A stretch of DNA of 62,280 bases from Desulfobulbaceae bacterium (GCA_003249645.1 QKIH01000134.1:1-62280), one strand, 5' to 3'; shown: positions 1 through 9,676, numbered from the stretch's first letter. The notes: generated by a model not told the origin, from the sequence alone. Program-made: numbers and translations.

Positions 1-433
1 TCCATATAATTATGACTGGATATATACCGGTTTCGGCATGCGATCTCTCGCCACCTATGTCGACGGGATTGGCTTTACCTGGCAGCCGCTTGAAAGTGAG
101 ACGCAAATAGTTCAACTTGGCGATCTGTTTGAACAGGCTGCCAAACTTAACCTGATAATACAGACAGAACTGGACAATAGCACCGAACTTCTCGCCGATA
201 CTGCACAGCAACAGTCAACTTTCACCAAGCTGCTCAACGCACTGGCGCATCAACTTGGTGTGAAAGCTCTTAAAACCAACGACATTAAAAATGCTGTAGC
301 ATTTTTTCATCCGAAACAATCTGAAACTCTGACAATACAGGAAATTTTGCCACAGTTAACCAACAGGGGACAAAGTGAAGGAGAGTTGAATCCGGAACAA
401 TCCCCCCTAACAATTCTCAGGGAACTGCAATGA
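1..433 (+). CDS. 3' end of an unidentified gene upstream of sucD
   Basis: The reading frame is open from the left edge of the window and ends at 433, so only the last ~143 residues are visible. The first in-frame ATG (38) is probably internal. Its stop overlaps the sucD start by four bases (ATGA), which implies one operon and translational coupling. By position the SucC beta subunit would be expected. However, I cannot see the glycine-rich or C-terminal ligase motifs of a normal SucC, and the tail is hydrophilic and rich in Gln, Glu and Leu. I do not recognise the family. It could be an unusual accessory domain at the end of a beta subunit or an unrelated gene. Confidence 0.6.
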   Translation, partial: PYNYDWIYTGFGMRSLATYVDGIGFTWQPLESETQIVQLGDLFEQAAKLNLIIQTELDNSTELLADTAQQQSTFTKLLNALAHQLGVKALKTNDIKNAVAFFHPKQSETLTIQEILPQLTNRGQSEGELNPEQSPLTILRELQ

Positions 434-1302
434 GTATATTCGTCAATAGTCACACCAAGCTACTGGTTCAGGGAATAACCGGCCAGGAAGGACAGTTTCA
501 TACCAGACAATGCATCAGCTACGGCACCAATGTTGTGGCCGGAGTGACCCCCGGAAAGGGCGGTCAGTTTATGGATAAGGTACCTGTATTCAACACCGTG
601 GCTGATGCTCGTGAGGCAACCGGAGCAAACGCTTCGATGATTTTCGTCCCGCCTCCTTTTGCAGCCGATGCAATTCTGGAAGCAGCTGATGCAGGTATCG
701 AGATGATTGTCTGCATTACTGAAGGTATTCCGGTTATGGATATGCTCCGGGTTAAAAACTACCTTGCCCTTAAGCCCTCCATCAGGCTGATCGGACCTAA
801 CTGTCCGGGGATCATAACTCCCGGACAATGTAAAATCGGTATCATGCCGGCACCAATTCACACTCCTGGTGGTCCTGTTGGCGTTGTATCCCGTTCAGGA
901 ACACTTACCTATGAAGTTGTTCACCAGCTTACCCAGGTTGGTCTTGGACAGACCACCTGTGTTGGCATAGGCGGTGATCCGATCAATGGAACCGGCTTTA
1001 TCGACTGTTTAAGCGCGTTTGAGAAGGACGAAGAAACCAAGGCCGTGGTCATGGTTGGGGAAATCGGCGGCAGCGCTGAAGAAGAGGCAGCAGCTTGGAT
1101 CTCAGCCAACATGAGCAAACCGGTCGTCGGCTTTATTGCCGGCATCACAGCACCGCCAGGCAGAACCATGGGACATGCAGGAGCCATCGTCAGCGGAAGC
1201 CAGGGTACTGCGGCAGCCAAGATTGCAGCGATGCAGAAAAACGGCATCTCTGTCTGTCAGGATCTTGGGACTCTTGGTGCATTGTGTAAAGAAATTTTCT
1301 AA
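430..1302 (+). CDS. sucD: Succinate--CoA ligase (ADP-forming), alpha subunit
   Basis: This is the alpha subunit of succinyl-CoA synthetase, a cytosolic TCA-cycle enzyme. It interconverts succinyl-CoA plus ADP and phosphate with succinate, CoA and ATP. At 290 residues it has the normal family length. The N-terminal CoA-binding Rossmann domain carries GITGQEG at 15-21. The ligase domain has the phospho-histidine motif GHAGAI with H249 as the phosphorylated residue, equivalent to H246 in E. coli. The ATG overlaps the preceding stop by four bases, so translation is coupled to the upstream gene, and a strong hairpin terminator follows. The only oddity is that the visible upstream partner does not look like an ordinary sucC. 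Confidence 0.95.
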   Translation: MSIFVNSHTKLLVQGITGQEGQFHTRQCISYGTNVVAGVTPGKGGQFMDKVPVFNTVADAREATGANASMIFVPPPFAADAILEAADAGIEMIVCITEGIPVMDMLRVKNYLALKPSIRLIGPNCPGIITPGQCKIGIMPAPIHTPGGPVGVVSRSGTLTYEVVHQLTQVGLGQTTCVGIGGDPINGTGFIDCLSAFEKDEETKAVVMVGEIGGSAEEEAAAWISANMSKPVVGFIAGITAPPGRTMGHAGAIVSGSQGTAAAKIAAMQKNGISVCQDLGTLGALCKEIF

Positions 1303-1318
1303 TCTGTTTAAGTCTCTG

Positions 1319-1357
1319 AAAAAAAAATCCTGTTCAGATCTGAACAGGATTTTTTTA
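1319..1357. terminator. Bidirectional Rho-independent terminator
   Basis: A perfect 18-bp inverted repeat centred at 1338/1339 has GC-containing arms (core TCCTGTTCAGA), an A-run on the left and seven T on the right. It lies between the convergent sucD and the HEAT/cNMP gene, so it can terminate both transcripts. Confidence 0.9.
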
Positions 1358-1374
1358 CTTAAAAGCACCGTCTG

Positions 1375-3726
1375 CTATAAAAATGTTAGAGAACGGCAGC
1401 TGAATTCCCAGGCCCGGTAATGCCGATAGAACTGGACCAATATACGGACAACCTTTTCATCCTTGTCATTCTTCCGCCAGCCTATAATTACCCCAAATAC
1501 TTTGGTGCACTTGTCATCAGAATCGCACAAGACTACCTCAACAAGCTTGGCTGTCAAATCCTGACACTGCTCAGCCTTATCCAATTTTATTTCAATACAA
1601 AGTCCCCCTGTAATTGCACCAAAACAGAGGCCCTCTCCCGGCAAATCATCTGCCGTATCTCCACCGCCAAGTTTTCGGTTCAGGTTATGGACGATCACTT
1701 TTTCAGGAGCAGGCTCCGTGTTTTCCAGCATCTCAAGAAGCCAGCTCATGACATCGTGGGACTTGCAGTAACTCTTTATTTTTTCATAGACAGCAGGATA
1801 ACGGTCAAGGTGCTCCTGACAACGTTGACGATCGAGAACATGACAGCGTACGATATCCTGACATACCAGAGAAAAAGGCCATCTTCGGCCGCCGAAAAAT
1901 GATGCGCTGCCTATTATATTCCCACCTTGCAGATGCTTTACAGCTATTCTGCTGTTTTCTTCACCAAAGACCGGAACGACATATCCCTCATCGAGCAGAA
2001 TCAACTGTGGATTTTCCGCCCCCATGACAACCAGGGTCTGCTGCGGCTGAAACTCTTTTTTCTCCAGGAGGGAGTAGAAGGTGTTAAATTCATCAGAATC
2101 CAGCCGATCGTAGAAATCACTCCAGACCGAGATATGCCCCTGCGCCTCTTCAAGCTCGAAATCATCCTGCAGCAAAGCCCCCCCGCTCTTCATCGTCTCA
2201 GCAAGGATAAGGTGAAAAGCATCATCTTCTTCCAGCAGGTCTTCTCCAAGGCTGCTTACAGTTCCGTTCTCACTATCTGCCAGAAAGCTGAGATCCTCGC
2301 TGTCCAGATCAAGATCAAAGTCCAGAGAAAGGAAATCATCGTCCACATCATCGCCTAGATGAAGCAGATCATCAAGATCCTGTTTTTCTCCTCCAACTGG
2401 CCCTTCCACCACCTTATTGTGTCCCTGATACGTATCTGCAGACGTCTTATTTTTCAAGACTTCTGTCACTTTCTGCAGGCTGGTTCTGGCAGCAGCAATC
2501 ACTCTGGCACTTGTCGACTGCGATTCAGGCATGTTATCTTCGATGATCTGCGTCAATATTTCCTGTACTTCGACAAGCGGATAGTCACCAAGATATTCAC
2601 AAAGCCTATATTCTAACTCCTCTTTTGATATGCGTCCGAAGGTATGGCGATGCCTGAGCAAATAGACAAAACCGAGGCCGATCACAGGTTCTTTATTCAT
2701 CTGGCTAAGCTGATTGATCAGCTGCATCTTTAAACTGTCATCGACATACAGCAGGACGTCAAGCAGACGCAGCACCATGTCACGGCCGCCCATCTTCCAG
2801 ATCCCGCTAATGACCTGTTGCTGCACCCGCATATCAGGATAATCAACATATTCTCTGATAAACTTGAAATTTTCTTCGGAAGATTCCCGCGAAAAAATCA
2901 GAATTGCATTTCTAATAACATACCAGGGAACATCACCTTGAAGATGCGCTCGCATAATCGTATAGACCTGCTCATTATTGGGCAGGAGTTCGAGCAGCAG
3001 ATAACGGCGTTCCGCATCTTCTTCCATAGCAAGCGCGTGTACCAGCTGGCTCAATGATTTAACACCAAGGTGAATAAGCAGTGACTCTGCAACATCCTGA
3101 TTTCCATTCTCAGGGGTGAGATATTCCTCCAGCAGTCTTCCAGTCAGCTCTTCGGTTGCCAGCTGATTTAATGTCCTGTTGACAACCGTTTTGATAATGC
3201 CGGCTTTCTTTAATATTCCTGCAGAAATCTGATACAGCACAATCACCAGGTTTTCTGCTTTTACCCATTGACTACTATCCAGTTCTTTTTTCACGAGCTG
3301 CTGAAGCTGATTGCAGATAGTTTCAAATCCGGTAAGGAACTCCTGCTCCTCCTTCAGCCAGCGGACCAGAATCTCCGAGAAAGCAGCATCAAACTCATTG
3401 GTTTTATTCTGCATGGCAATACCGATAAACACAGATACAACCATAATTGAACGCTCACGAATCGACCTGTTGGCATCGCAGCACCCATCACTGAGCGTAT
3501 GTAGAACTTTTGATACAACATCATGCTGCCCGTCTTCATGGAGGGCATAGAGAAAAGGAGGGAGATTATTTATGATTTCATCATTATTCAGAGTGACGAT
3601 ATTGCCCTGAATCAGATCACGGAAACATTTCTCCAGACGCATGGCCGCACGCTGCTCTTCATTTTCCTGCAACAGCTTTTTAACCTGTTCTGAAGCACTG
3701 TTCTGTTTACTACGGTCTATTTCCAT
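1375..3726 (-). CDS. HEAT-repeat protein with acidic linker and cyclic-nucleotide-binding-like domain
   Basis: This 783-residue protein has no signal peptide or membrane segment, so it is probably cytosolic. Residues ~1-420 are alpha-helical and HEAT-like, with repeated hydrophobic helix pairs. Residues ~445-500 form a very acidic low-complexity stretch (for example LDFDLDLDSEDL). Residues ~540-660 resemble a CRP-type cyclic-nucleotide-binding fold: a beta-roll with GGNIIGSASFFGG and then an alpha helix. The last ~90 residues are a beta-rich domain of uncertain type, with only a faint PilZ-like look. No DNA-binding helix-turn-helix or catalytic motif is visible. A signalling scaffold is plausible, but the function is unknown. 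The ATG at 3726 has a poor Shine-Dalgarno sequence. The gene stands alone. Confidence 0.75.
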   Translation of the reverse strand: MEIDRSKQNSASEQVKKLLQENEEQRAAMRLEKCFRDLIQGNIVTLNNDEIINNLPPFLYALHEDGQHDVVSKVLHTLSDGCCDANRSIRERSIMVVSVFIGIAMQNKTNEFDAAFSEILVRWLKEEQEFLTGFETICNQLQQLVKKELDSSQWVKAENLVIVLYQISAGILKKAGIIKTVVNRTLNQLATEELTGRLLEEYLTPENGNQDVAESLLIHLGVKSLSQLVHALAMEEDAERRYLLLELLPNNEQVYTIMRAHLQGDVPWYVIRNAILIFSRESSEENFKFIREYVDYPDMRVQQQVISGIWKMGGRDMVLRLLDVLLYVDDSLKMQLINQLSQMNKEPVIGLGFVYLLRHRHTFGRISKEELEYRLCEYLGDYPLVEVQEILTQIIEDNMPESQSTSARVIAAARTSLQKVTEVLKNKTSADTYQGHNKVVEGPVGGEKQDLDDLLHLGDDVDDDFLSLDFDLDLDSEDLSFLADSENGTVSSLGEDLLEEDDAFHLILAETMKSGGALLQDDFELEEAQGHISVWSDFYDRLDSDEFNTFYSLLEKKEFQPQQTLVVMGAENPQLILLDEGYVVPVFGEENSRIAVKHLQGGNIIGSASFFGGRRWPFSLVCQDIVRCHVLDRQRCQEHLDRYPAVYEKIKSYCKSHDVMSWLLEMLENTEPAPEKVIVHNLNRKLGGGDTADDLPGEGLCFGAITGGLCIEIKLDKAEQCQDLTAKLVEVVLCDSDDKCTKVFGVIIGWRKNDKDEKVVRILVQFYRHYRAWEFSCRSLTFL

Positions 3727-4050
3727 GATGTTTCACTTTTCATATCGCAATACTTCTCCGACAAGCGATGAGTAAGACGAACAATATTGATGTAAGCGGC
3801 GTGCAGAATAAAATCTCGAGAAACAACTTAGTTCGATGCAAAATAACCGATATTAACCGACTATGGAACAGTATTGACTATTATTCGACCTTTTTTCGGT
3901 TTGGGCCAAAATAGTATACTGCTTTGGAACGAGAAAACAGTTGCTGAATTAGCCTCCTGGACAGCTGCTCTTGACCTTCCTCCATCAACGGTTACAGTAC
4001 TAGAGTAATTCATTTTTCTTCAACAAGACCAATTCTTTTGCGAGGAGAGC
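3727..4050. other. Divergent intergenic region
   Basis: These 324 bases separate the divergent HEAT/cNMP and alcohol dehydrogenase genes and must hold both promoters. The sequence is AT-rich, with a short tandem-like element (ATAACCGATATTAACCGA) near 3840. I found no convincing -35/-10 pair, sigma-54 site, small gene or RNA. A good Shine-Dalgarno sequence (GAGGAG) precedes the dehydrogenase start. Confidence 0.5.
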
Positions 4051-5232
4051 ATGAACTTAACCCATCATATTCCAACAAAACTTTATTTTGGCCCCGGTGA
4101 GTTGAAAAAACTCGGCAGCGAACGGCTTCCCGGAAAAAAAGCTCTTATTGTCATTTCAGCAGGAACATCCATGACCCGTTTCGGCTATCTTGAACGGGTC
4201 ACCGCATTACTTCAGCAAAATCAGACAGAGTTTGTCGTCTTCGATAAAATTCTGCCGAATCCTGTCAGACAGCATGTCATGGAAGGGGCACAAATTGCCC
4301 GCGATACCGGCTGTGATTTCATTATCGGCCTGGGCGGAGGTTCCAGTATTGATTCGGCAAAATCGATTGCCATTATGGTCCACAATCCCGGCGATTACTG
4401 GGATTATATTCATGGCGGGTCAGGTTTCGGTCTAGAAGTTAAGGAAAAGGTTCTTCCCATAGTAGCAATTACAACAACAGCCGGCACCGGTACCGAAGCG
4501 GACCCGTGGACAGTTATCACCCATGAAAAACGAAATGAGAAAATAGGTTTCGGACTGCTGCCGCAAACCTTTCCAGCTCTCTCCATCGTTGACCCTGAAC
4601 TCATGCTTTCTGTCCCCCCAGATCTCACCGCCTATCAGGGATTTGATGCTTTCTTCCATGCAGTAGAAGGCGTGATAGCCAATATCGCTACGCCAATCAG
4701 CGATATCTATGCACTAAAGTCGATCAATCTGATCAACACCTACCTCCCGACTGCCGTAAAAGACGGCAGTGACCTTGAAGCCAGAACCAACATTGCCCTT
4801 GCCAACACCCTCTCGGGTTTTGTTGAATCAACCTCATCCTGTACTTCGGAACATAGCATGGAACATGCCTTAAGTGCTTTTTATCCGAAGCTCCCGCATG
4901 GAGCAGGCCTCATTATGCTCTCAGAGGCCTACTTCAGTTTCTTTGCCGACAAGGCCCCCGAGCGATTTATCCTGATGGCGCAGGCAATGGGTAAAGATCC
5001 GGCATCAGTGAGTAAAGCAAAACGCCCTTTTCTCTTTGTCGAGGCATTGCTTGAGCTGCAGAAGAAATGCGGTGTTGACACCTTGAAGCTCTCGGACTTT
5101 GGCGTGAAAAAGGAAGACATATCAAGTCTTTCACGCAATGCCTTTGACACAATGGGGGCTCTCTTTAATCTTGACCCGTACACTCTCTCAAGATCCGAAG
5201 TAGAAGAAATTTATGCCAGAGCCTACAAATAA
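4051..5232 (+). CDS. Iron-containing (group III) alcohol dehydrogenase
   Basis: This is an NAD(P)-dependent, iron-dependent alcohol dehydrogenase of the FucO/AdhB superfamily. It interconverts alcohols and aldehydes in the cytosol; the exact substrate cannot be read from sequence. At 393 residues it has the usual length. The nucleotide-binding motif GGGSSIDSAK is at 95-104 and TTAGTGTEAD at 142-151. The iron ligands fit D199 and H203 (DAFFHA), H268 and H283 (LPHGAG), matching the spacing in FucO. The start has a GAGGAG Shine-Dalgarno sequence. It is followed 34 bases later by a J-domain gene that may be cotranscribed. Confidence 0.92.
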   Translation: MNLTHHIPTKLYFGPGELKKLGSERLPGKKALIVISAGTSMTRFGYLERVTALLQQNQTEFVVFDKILPNPVRQHVMEGAQIARDTGCDFIIGLGGGSSIDSAKSIAIMVHNPGDYWDYIHGGSGFGLEVKEKVLPIVAITTTAGTGTEADPWTVITHEKRNEKIGFGLLPQTFPALSIVDPELMLSVPPDLTAYQGFDAFFHAVEGVIANIATPISDIYALKSINLINTYLPTAVKDGSDLEARTNIALANTLSGFVESTSSCTSEHSMEHALSAFYPKLPHGAGLIMLSEAYFSFFADKAPERFILMAQAMGKDPASVSKAKRPFLFVEALLELQKKCGVDTLKLSDFGVKKEDISSLSRNAFDTMGALFNLDPYTLSRSEVEEIYARAYK

Positions 5233-5266
5233 CGGTATGCAGGGATAGTCAAACAGTCTGATTTTT

Positions 5267-6289
5267 ATGTATCTTGCCTGGGAGCGACATAATACCATTC
5301 CCCATTATTCTATTCGGGCCTCTTACTACTCAGAACAGCTGGACGACTTCATCTACAAAGAAATCTTTGATCTCGGAGATCGTCCGGCTGATTTTATCGA
5401 TGAGTATGACAACGGTAGTGTTGTTTTTGACGAGGAACTTCTTTTAGCAGTAGAACTGGCAGGAGAGAAAAACGCTTACAGCCTGCTTGAAGAAATGCTG
5501 TTTCCTTTCTTCAGCAGGGAGGCCCGGGCATTCCACCTCAAATATCCGTCCAGAAAAAAAATTACTGTCACACCACTCAGTGCAGAGGAAAAGGAGAAGA
5601 TTGATCAACAGTTGCATATCTTTGATCTCAGGAGGCTCTATTATCTTCGCTACAGTGCTGTTGATCAGCGACATCTCCATAAAATGCACAAAAAGCTCTG
5701 CCGACCTCTGATCGACACCTGCCGGGATGAAAAAGAATTCTATTTTATCGCACAGGAATCACAACTGCCGATAAGAGAGCTCAAGACCTATGTCTTTGCT
5801 ATTTTTGACCTGCAAAAGCACTTCACCCAATCCTTTGCAGCCCACATGCCTCAAGGACTACCGGAGAATGAAATTGAAGAGATGTTTATTGAGGAAATCT
5901 GTCAGCTAAACCGTCAGAAAGAATTCTTCAAGGTTCATAAGGATCGGTCATCTCTGCATCGCCATCTTCAACGGTATGTGGTGATGTTTTTTGACTTTTT
6001 CTTCCCTGAAATGTCCTATGAGCGTGACTTCATCCACCAGTTCACAAACAGCCACCGACGGTTTCGATGGCCTGACAGCAAACAGAAAATTGAACCTGAA
6101 GAATATGTCGAACTTTTTGGTCTTACAAAAGAAAAACTCTATAAATTATCAAAAAGCGAGCTTACCAGGCTCTATCGAAAAAGAGCCAAAACTCTCCACC
6201 CTGACCAGGGAGGAGAACACGGCAGATTCATTCTTCTGACCGAAGCCTACAACCAGCTTATCTACCGGTTGCGCGGTAGGACAGATTAA
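5267..6289 (+). CDS. J-domain (DnaJ-like) co-chaperone
   Basis: The J domain is at the extreme C-terminus (~residues 275-340) with the diagnostic HPD tripeptide at 311-313 in [10 protein letters not shown], so the protein should stimulate an Hsp70 (DnaK) ATPase. The first ~270 residues are charged and helical, without a zinc finger or G/F-rich linker, so it is not canonical DnaJ. This arrangement is found in uncharacterised J proteins of deltaproteobacteria. The start lacks a clear Shine-Dalgarno sequence and lies 34 bases after the dehydrogenase stop, suggesting cotranscription. The client is unknown. Confidence 0.85.
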   Translation: MYLAWERHNTIPHYSIRASYYSEQLDDFIYKEIFDLGDRPADFIDEYDNGSVVFDEELLLAVELAGEKNAYSLLEEMLFPFFSREARAFHLKYPSRKKITVTPLSAEEKEKIDQQLHIFDLRRLYYLRYSAVDQRHLHKMHKKLCRPLIDTCRDEKEFYFIAQESQLPIRELKTYVFAIFDLQKHFTQSFAAHMPQGLPENEIEEMFIEEICQLNRQKEFFKVHKDRSSLHRHLQRYVVMFFDFFFPEMSYERDFIHQFTNSHRRFRWPDSKQKIEPEEYVELFGLTKEKLYKLSKSELTRLYRKRAKTLHPDQGGEHGRFILLTEAYNQLIYRLRGRTD

Positions 6290-6323
6290 AAAAAGGGAAG
6301 CAGGCAACAGGCCCGCTTCCCTT
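6286..6323 (-). terminator. Rho-independent terminator of mdh
   Basis: The arms AAGGGAAGC (6293-6301) and GCTTCCCTT (6315-6323) form a stem. Read on the minus strand it is followed by a run of T (6286-6292), so it terminates malate dehydrogenase transcription. The stop codon of the plus-strand J-domain gene lies inside the T-run. Confidence 0.8.
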
Positions 6324-6355
6324 CATGACAGAAAAGATGCTCCAGAGAGAAAAGA

Positions 6356-7333
6356 TCAAACCATATCTTTAATGGCCTCTTTTTCAGACAGCAGTTCCTG
6401 CTCGGTCTTGGTCATCATCTCTCTTTGGAAATCACTGATTTCAAGGCCAGTCACCTCTTTCCATTCGCCGTTCTCACAGGTAACAGGAAGGCTGTACATA
6501 ATATCTTCATCAATACCGTACGAATTACCCTTGCTGTATACGCCCATGCTTACCCACTCACCATTTGTTCCAAGAGCCCAGCTTCTCATATGGTCAATGG
6601 CGGCAGACGCTGCAGAAGCGGCACTGGAAGCACCGCGTGCCTTGATGATTGCTGCACCTCGCTGCTGCACGGTCGGGATGAAATAATCAACATACCATGC
6701 GTTGTCCACTTCCCCTTTTACCGGCTTGCCGTCTACGGTAGCATAGCTGATATCAGGGAACTGGGTTGCGGAATGGTTACCCCAAACGACGACCTGCTTC
6801 ACTTTGGTTGAATGGCTGCCGGTTTTTCCTGCGATCTGTGACATGGATCTGTTATGGTCAAGGCGCATCATGGAGGTGATGTTTTTGGGGTTCAAATTCG
6901 GTGCATTTTTCAGTGCAATCAGAGCATTGGTATTTGCAGGATTACCGACAACAAGAACTTTTGCATTCGGCTTGGCATTATCACTCAAAGCCTTTCCCTG
7001 TACAGTAAAGATAGCACCGTTTGCCTGAAGAAGATCGGATCTCTCCATACCCGGACCGCGAGGACGGGATCCGACCAGTATAGCAAAGTCAACATCCTTG
7101 AACGCCACGTTAGGATCATCGGTGGTAACAACGCCTGCCACAAGAGGGAAGGCACAGTCATTAAGTTCCATCAGCACACCTTCAAGCGCACCCATTGCTG
7201 GCGGAATTTCCAGTAATTGGAGAATTACAGGCTGATCCGGTCCGAGCATGTCGCCTGCAGCAATACGGAAAATAAGAGAATAACTGATTTGACCTGCAGC
7301 TCCAGTGATCGCCACACGAACAGGGGATTTCAT
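6356..7333 (-). CDS. mdh: Malate dehydrogenase (cytosolic eukaryote-like type)
   Basis: This enzyme oxidises malate to oxaloacetate with NAD, in the cytosol. The start at 7333 is chosen because GGAGGT lies four bases upstream; an ATG 13 codons earlier lacks a Shine-Dalgarno sequence. The product is 325 residues, normal for the family. The NAD-binding GAAGQI is at 11-16. The substrate arginines fit R92/R98 (PRGPGMER) and R162. The catalytic pair is D159 and H187 ([11 protein letters not shown]). This signature belongs to the MDH class shared with eukaryotic cytosolic enzymes and many bacteria, not the lactate-dehydrogenase-like class usual in many anaerobes. It is monocistronic with its own terminator. 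Confidence 0.95.
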   Translation of the reverse strand: MKSPVRVAITGAAGQISYSLIFRIAAGDMLGPDQPVILQLLEIPPAMGALEGVLMELNDCAFPLVAGVVTTDDPNVAFKDVDFAILVGSRPRGPGMERSDLLQANGAIFTVQGKALSDNAKPNAKVLVVGNPANTNALIALKNAPNLNPKNITSMMRLDHNRSMSQIAGKTGSHSTKVKQVVVWGNHSATQFPDISYATVDGKPVKGEVDNAWYVDYFIPTVQQRGAAIIKARGASSAASAASAAIDHMRSWALGTNGEWVSMGVYSKGNSYGIDEDIMYSLPVTCENGEWKEVTGLEISDFQREMMTKTEQELLSEKEAIKDMV

Positions 7334-7733
7334 AAAGACCTCCATAACGCTATGTTTAAGAATAAATGACACAAAGAATCAAAAAAACTCATACGGAGTG
7401 AGAAGATACCACACTCACCTGGCATAGCCAACTTTTTCATTGTATTTTTTTCACTCTTCATTTTGACAAAAGCAAGACACATCTCTTCGTTAAGCCAGGC
7501 TCCATCATCAATACGTTATCTACCCCCGTCTATTTGCAGATTATGCACCAGACACTTTCAAAAAGAAGGTTTTAGTGTTTTAATTGCTGGCATCGGTGAT
7601 GATGCAGGAATTTATCCATTGTAACACACCTCAATTCGTCGTCGTTACTTATCATCTCACGAATTTAATTGTAAAATCGGCTCGATAAATAAAACAACCA
7701 ATGTTATTCAACTCATAATAAAAATACAAACCA
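7334..7733. other. Divergent intergenic region upstream of mdh and ybaK
   Basis: These 400 bases carry the leaders of mdh (minus) and ybaK (plus). For mdh there is a weak minus-strand promoter candidate: TTGTCA at 7469-7464 and TACAAT at 7444-7439, with a long 19-bp spacer. A short palindrome (TGGC-ATA-GCCA) lies near 7420. I see no gene, RNA or sigma-54 site. Confidence 0.4.
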
Positions 7734-8198
7734 ATGACACCCGCAATCAACACTGTAAAGAAAAAGAAGATTCCACACAAAATACACCAGTACAGCCACG
7801 ATCCGGACCAGCAGGCATATGGTGAAGAAGCAGTAGAAAAGCTTGGTTTACCTGCTGACAGGGTTTACAAAACCCTAGTCTGCCAGATAGAACCTAAAGA
7901 ACTTGTTGTTGCCGTAATTCCGGTTAAAGAGCAGTTGAACATGAAACTGCTTGCTAAAGCAAGCGGCAGTAAAAAAGCCGCCATGGCTGATAAAAACGAA
8001 GTGCAGAAGGTCACTGGATATGTTCTCGGCGGCGTCAGTCCTATAGGCCAGAAAAAACATCTGAGACTCTTTCTTGCCGAGACGGCACTTGCACAGGAAA
8101 CGCTTTTTGTCAGCGGCGGAAAACGAGGATTGGAGATAGAACTCTCTGCCAGAGATCTGCTCAATATTACAGGCGGATCAACAGCTGCACTGTTTTAA
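7734..8198 (+). CDS. ybaK: Cys-tRNA(Pro)/Cys-tRNA(Cys) deacylase, YbaK/EbsC family
   Basis: This 154-residue single-domain editing protein hydrolyses mischarged Cys-tRNA(Pro) and prevents cysteine misincorporation at proline codons. The YbaK fold is recognisable from the N-terminal TPAINTVKKKKI, the conserved VYKTLV at ~44-49, the lysine in the SGSKKAAMAD segment, and the GYVLGGVSPIG motif that lines the active site. The length is typical. The ATG lacks a clear Shine-Dalgarno sequence. It stands alone and faces a convergent small hypothetical gene 15 bases downstream. Confidence 0.92.
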   Translation: MTPAINTVKKKKIPHKIHQYSHDPDQQAYGEEAVEKLGLPADRVYKTLVCQIEPKELVVAVIPVKEQLNMKLLAKASGSKKAAMADKNEVQKVTGYVLGGVSPIGQKKHLRLFLAETALAQETLFVSGGKRGLEIELSARDLLNITGGSTAALF

Positions 8199-8213
8199 AG
8201 TCAACGTTTCAGG

Positions 8214-8513
8214 TTATTCAAAAGGGATGCAGAAATATCCCTGTTCAACCTGATAAGACTGTTTGTTGTAAATGATCGAGCTGAGAAAGATCTCAGCGCC
8301 CTTCTCGGTGAGTTTTTCATGGGTGGCATATTTGCCTGATAAACCAAAAGGGTCCTGCTGGCAAGTCTCGCAACGGACAAATTTTACAGCTGGTGTAAGA
8401 ACGTAGACAGCACCGTTTTCAACTACAGTGAGTTGCCGACCGGCTACCTGCACCTTTTTGGCCATGACTAATTCTTCCAGGGTTTCCTGGTACATGAATT
8501 TTTTTTCTTTCAT
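8214..8513 (-). CDS. Small conserved-looking hypothetical protein
   Basis: This soluble protein has about 99 residues if it starts at 8513. Other in-frame starts are a GTG at 8549 and ATGs at 8495 and 8465, none with a strong Shine-Dalgarno sequence. It contains a CETC pair (two cysteines two residues apart) in the middle and a YFCIPFE tail, suggesting a small beta-rich fold that might bind metal. I do not recognise the family. No operon partner is seen, as it converges with ybaK. Confidence 0.5.
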   Translation of the reverse strand: MKEKKFMYQETLEELVMAKKVQVAGRQLTVVENGAVYVLTPAVKFVRCETCQQDPFGLSGKYATHEKLTEKGAEIFLSSIIYNKQSYQVEQGYFCIPFE

Positions 8514-9002
8514 ACGACCATCAAAAAAGTCCGAATTAGCTGCAATCACTAAAGGCTTGCGTAGCAGCGAAGTTGAATGGTTAACATCATAATGTATCCG
8601 TTACGATAAAACCATGGAAAAGATTTTATAATTATCTTTCCTTCGCCACTTTCTCACATAAAAAAATCCGATCTTCATCAGTCTTTTCACCATGCCCGTA
8701 TCATTTTTCTCGTCGATTTTATTTCATTACAACCCGACACTGTCAATTATTCGTATGTAGGCTCCACTTTTTTAACCACTTTTTCTCCCGAAACAGTGAA
8801 AAGCCCTTTTCTCGCCTGGCTCTCTGAATACGCTCTTTTTTCCTCTTTTCCGCATCCTCCTTTCGACCCGACATCGGGTCGACATCGCCCGTTTTACAAG
8901 GCATAGCGCCCGATGTCCACTGACAGAAAAACTGTTTTGCCATATCATCTCAACATGAACGAAACAGAGAAAAACCAAAAACCAGATAAGGAAAATAGAA
9001 AA
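8514..9002. other. Intergenic region with structured leader
   Basis: These ~490 bases precede the OmpA-like lipoprotein gene. The plus strand is pyrimidine-rich over most of its length. Apart from the inverted repeats at 8863-8916 listed separately, I see no gene or clear promoter. Short ORFs on either strand here look non-coding. Confidence 0.4.
8863..8916 (+). promoter_or_regulatory. Nested inverted repeats in the leader of the OmpA-like lipoprotein gene
   Basis: TCGACCCGA (8863-8871) and TCGGGTCGA (8874-8882) are perfect 9-bp arms with a 2-base spacer. ACATCGGG (8871-8878), which overlaps both arms, is also complementary to CCCGATGT (8909-8916). The two pairings exclude one another. This could be an operator or an RNA switch in the leader; both are inferences. 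Confidence 0.4.
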
Positions 9003-9647
9003 ATGAAAAAGACAGTTTCAACAGCCATTGTTTCCCTGGCCCTTGCAGCGACCCTTTCTGGTTGTGCAGGATATCAGACCAGTCAACAGCAGGGCACCGC
9101 AATAGGTGCCGGTGTCGGTGCAGGACTTGGAGCAGTGCTCGGCCAGGCAATAGGACGTGATCATCAGGCTACCTTGTGGGGCGCCGGTATTGGTGCAGCT
9201 CTTGGAGGACTCACCGGAAACCAGGTGGGGCTCTATATGGATCGCCAGGAACAGGAACTCAGAAATGTGATTGCTGCTTCTGAGGCCGCTTCATTGCAGA
9301 GAGACCAGAATATTTTAACGGCAACATTAAGAGGAGAAGCATATTTCGACACCAATTCTTCGGCTCTCACCCCGGTCGGCTACAATGAGATTGCCCGAAT
9401 TGCGTCAGTCATCAACAGATATCCCGGCACTTCTATTCAAGTTGCAGGCCATACCGATAACCGCGGATCGGAACAATATAATCAGCGGCTCAGCCTCCAG
9501 CGGGCCGAGTCCGTAAAAAATGTACTTATTCAACAGGGTGTTAACCCATCACGAATATCAACCATCGGTTTTGGAGCAAGCCAACCGGTTTCTTCACACC
9601 GTGCGCTCAACAGAAGAGCAGAGATAAGAATAATCCCAATGGGTTAA
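9003..9647 (+). CDS. OmpA-family outer-membrane lipoprotein with glycine zipper (YiaD-like)
   Basis: This lipoprotein anchors the outer membrane to peptidoglycan. The start at 9003 is preferred because AAGGA lies upstream and it places the signal peptide at the N-terminus, giving 214 residues. The lipobox is LSGC with the lipidated cysteine at position 21. A glycine-zipper segment follows (~residues 32-75, repeated GxGxGxG), which inserts into or packs against membranes. The C-terminal ~110 residues are an OmpA domain with the peptidoglycan-binding motif HTDNRGS and NRRAEIRI. It is followed 29 bases later by a peptidoglycan-binding secreted protein, so the two may form an envelope operon. Confidence 0.9.
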   Translation: MKKTVSTAIVSLALAATLSGCAGYQTSQQQGTAIGAGVGAGLGAVLGQAIGRDHQATLWGAGIGAALGGLTGNQVGLYMDRQEQELRNVIAASEAASLQRDQNILTATLRGEAYFDTNSSALTPVGYNEIARIASVINRYPGTSIQVAGHTDNRGSEQYNQRLSLQRAESVKNVLIQQGVNPSRISTIGFGASQPVSSHRALNRRAEIRIIPMG

Positions 9648-9676
9648 TCTACAACAACTTATTCAAGGAGACTACC

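Noticed and set aside
8743..8978. Two overlapping minus-strand ORFs upstream of the OmpA-like gene
   Set aside because: Highly basic, low-complexity translations of a pyrimidine-rich strand; they look non-coding.
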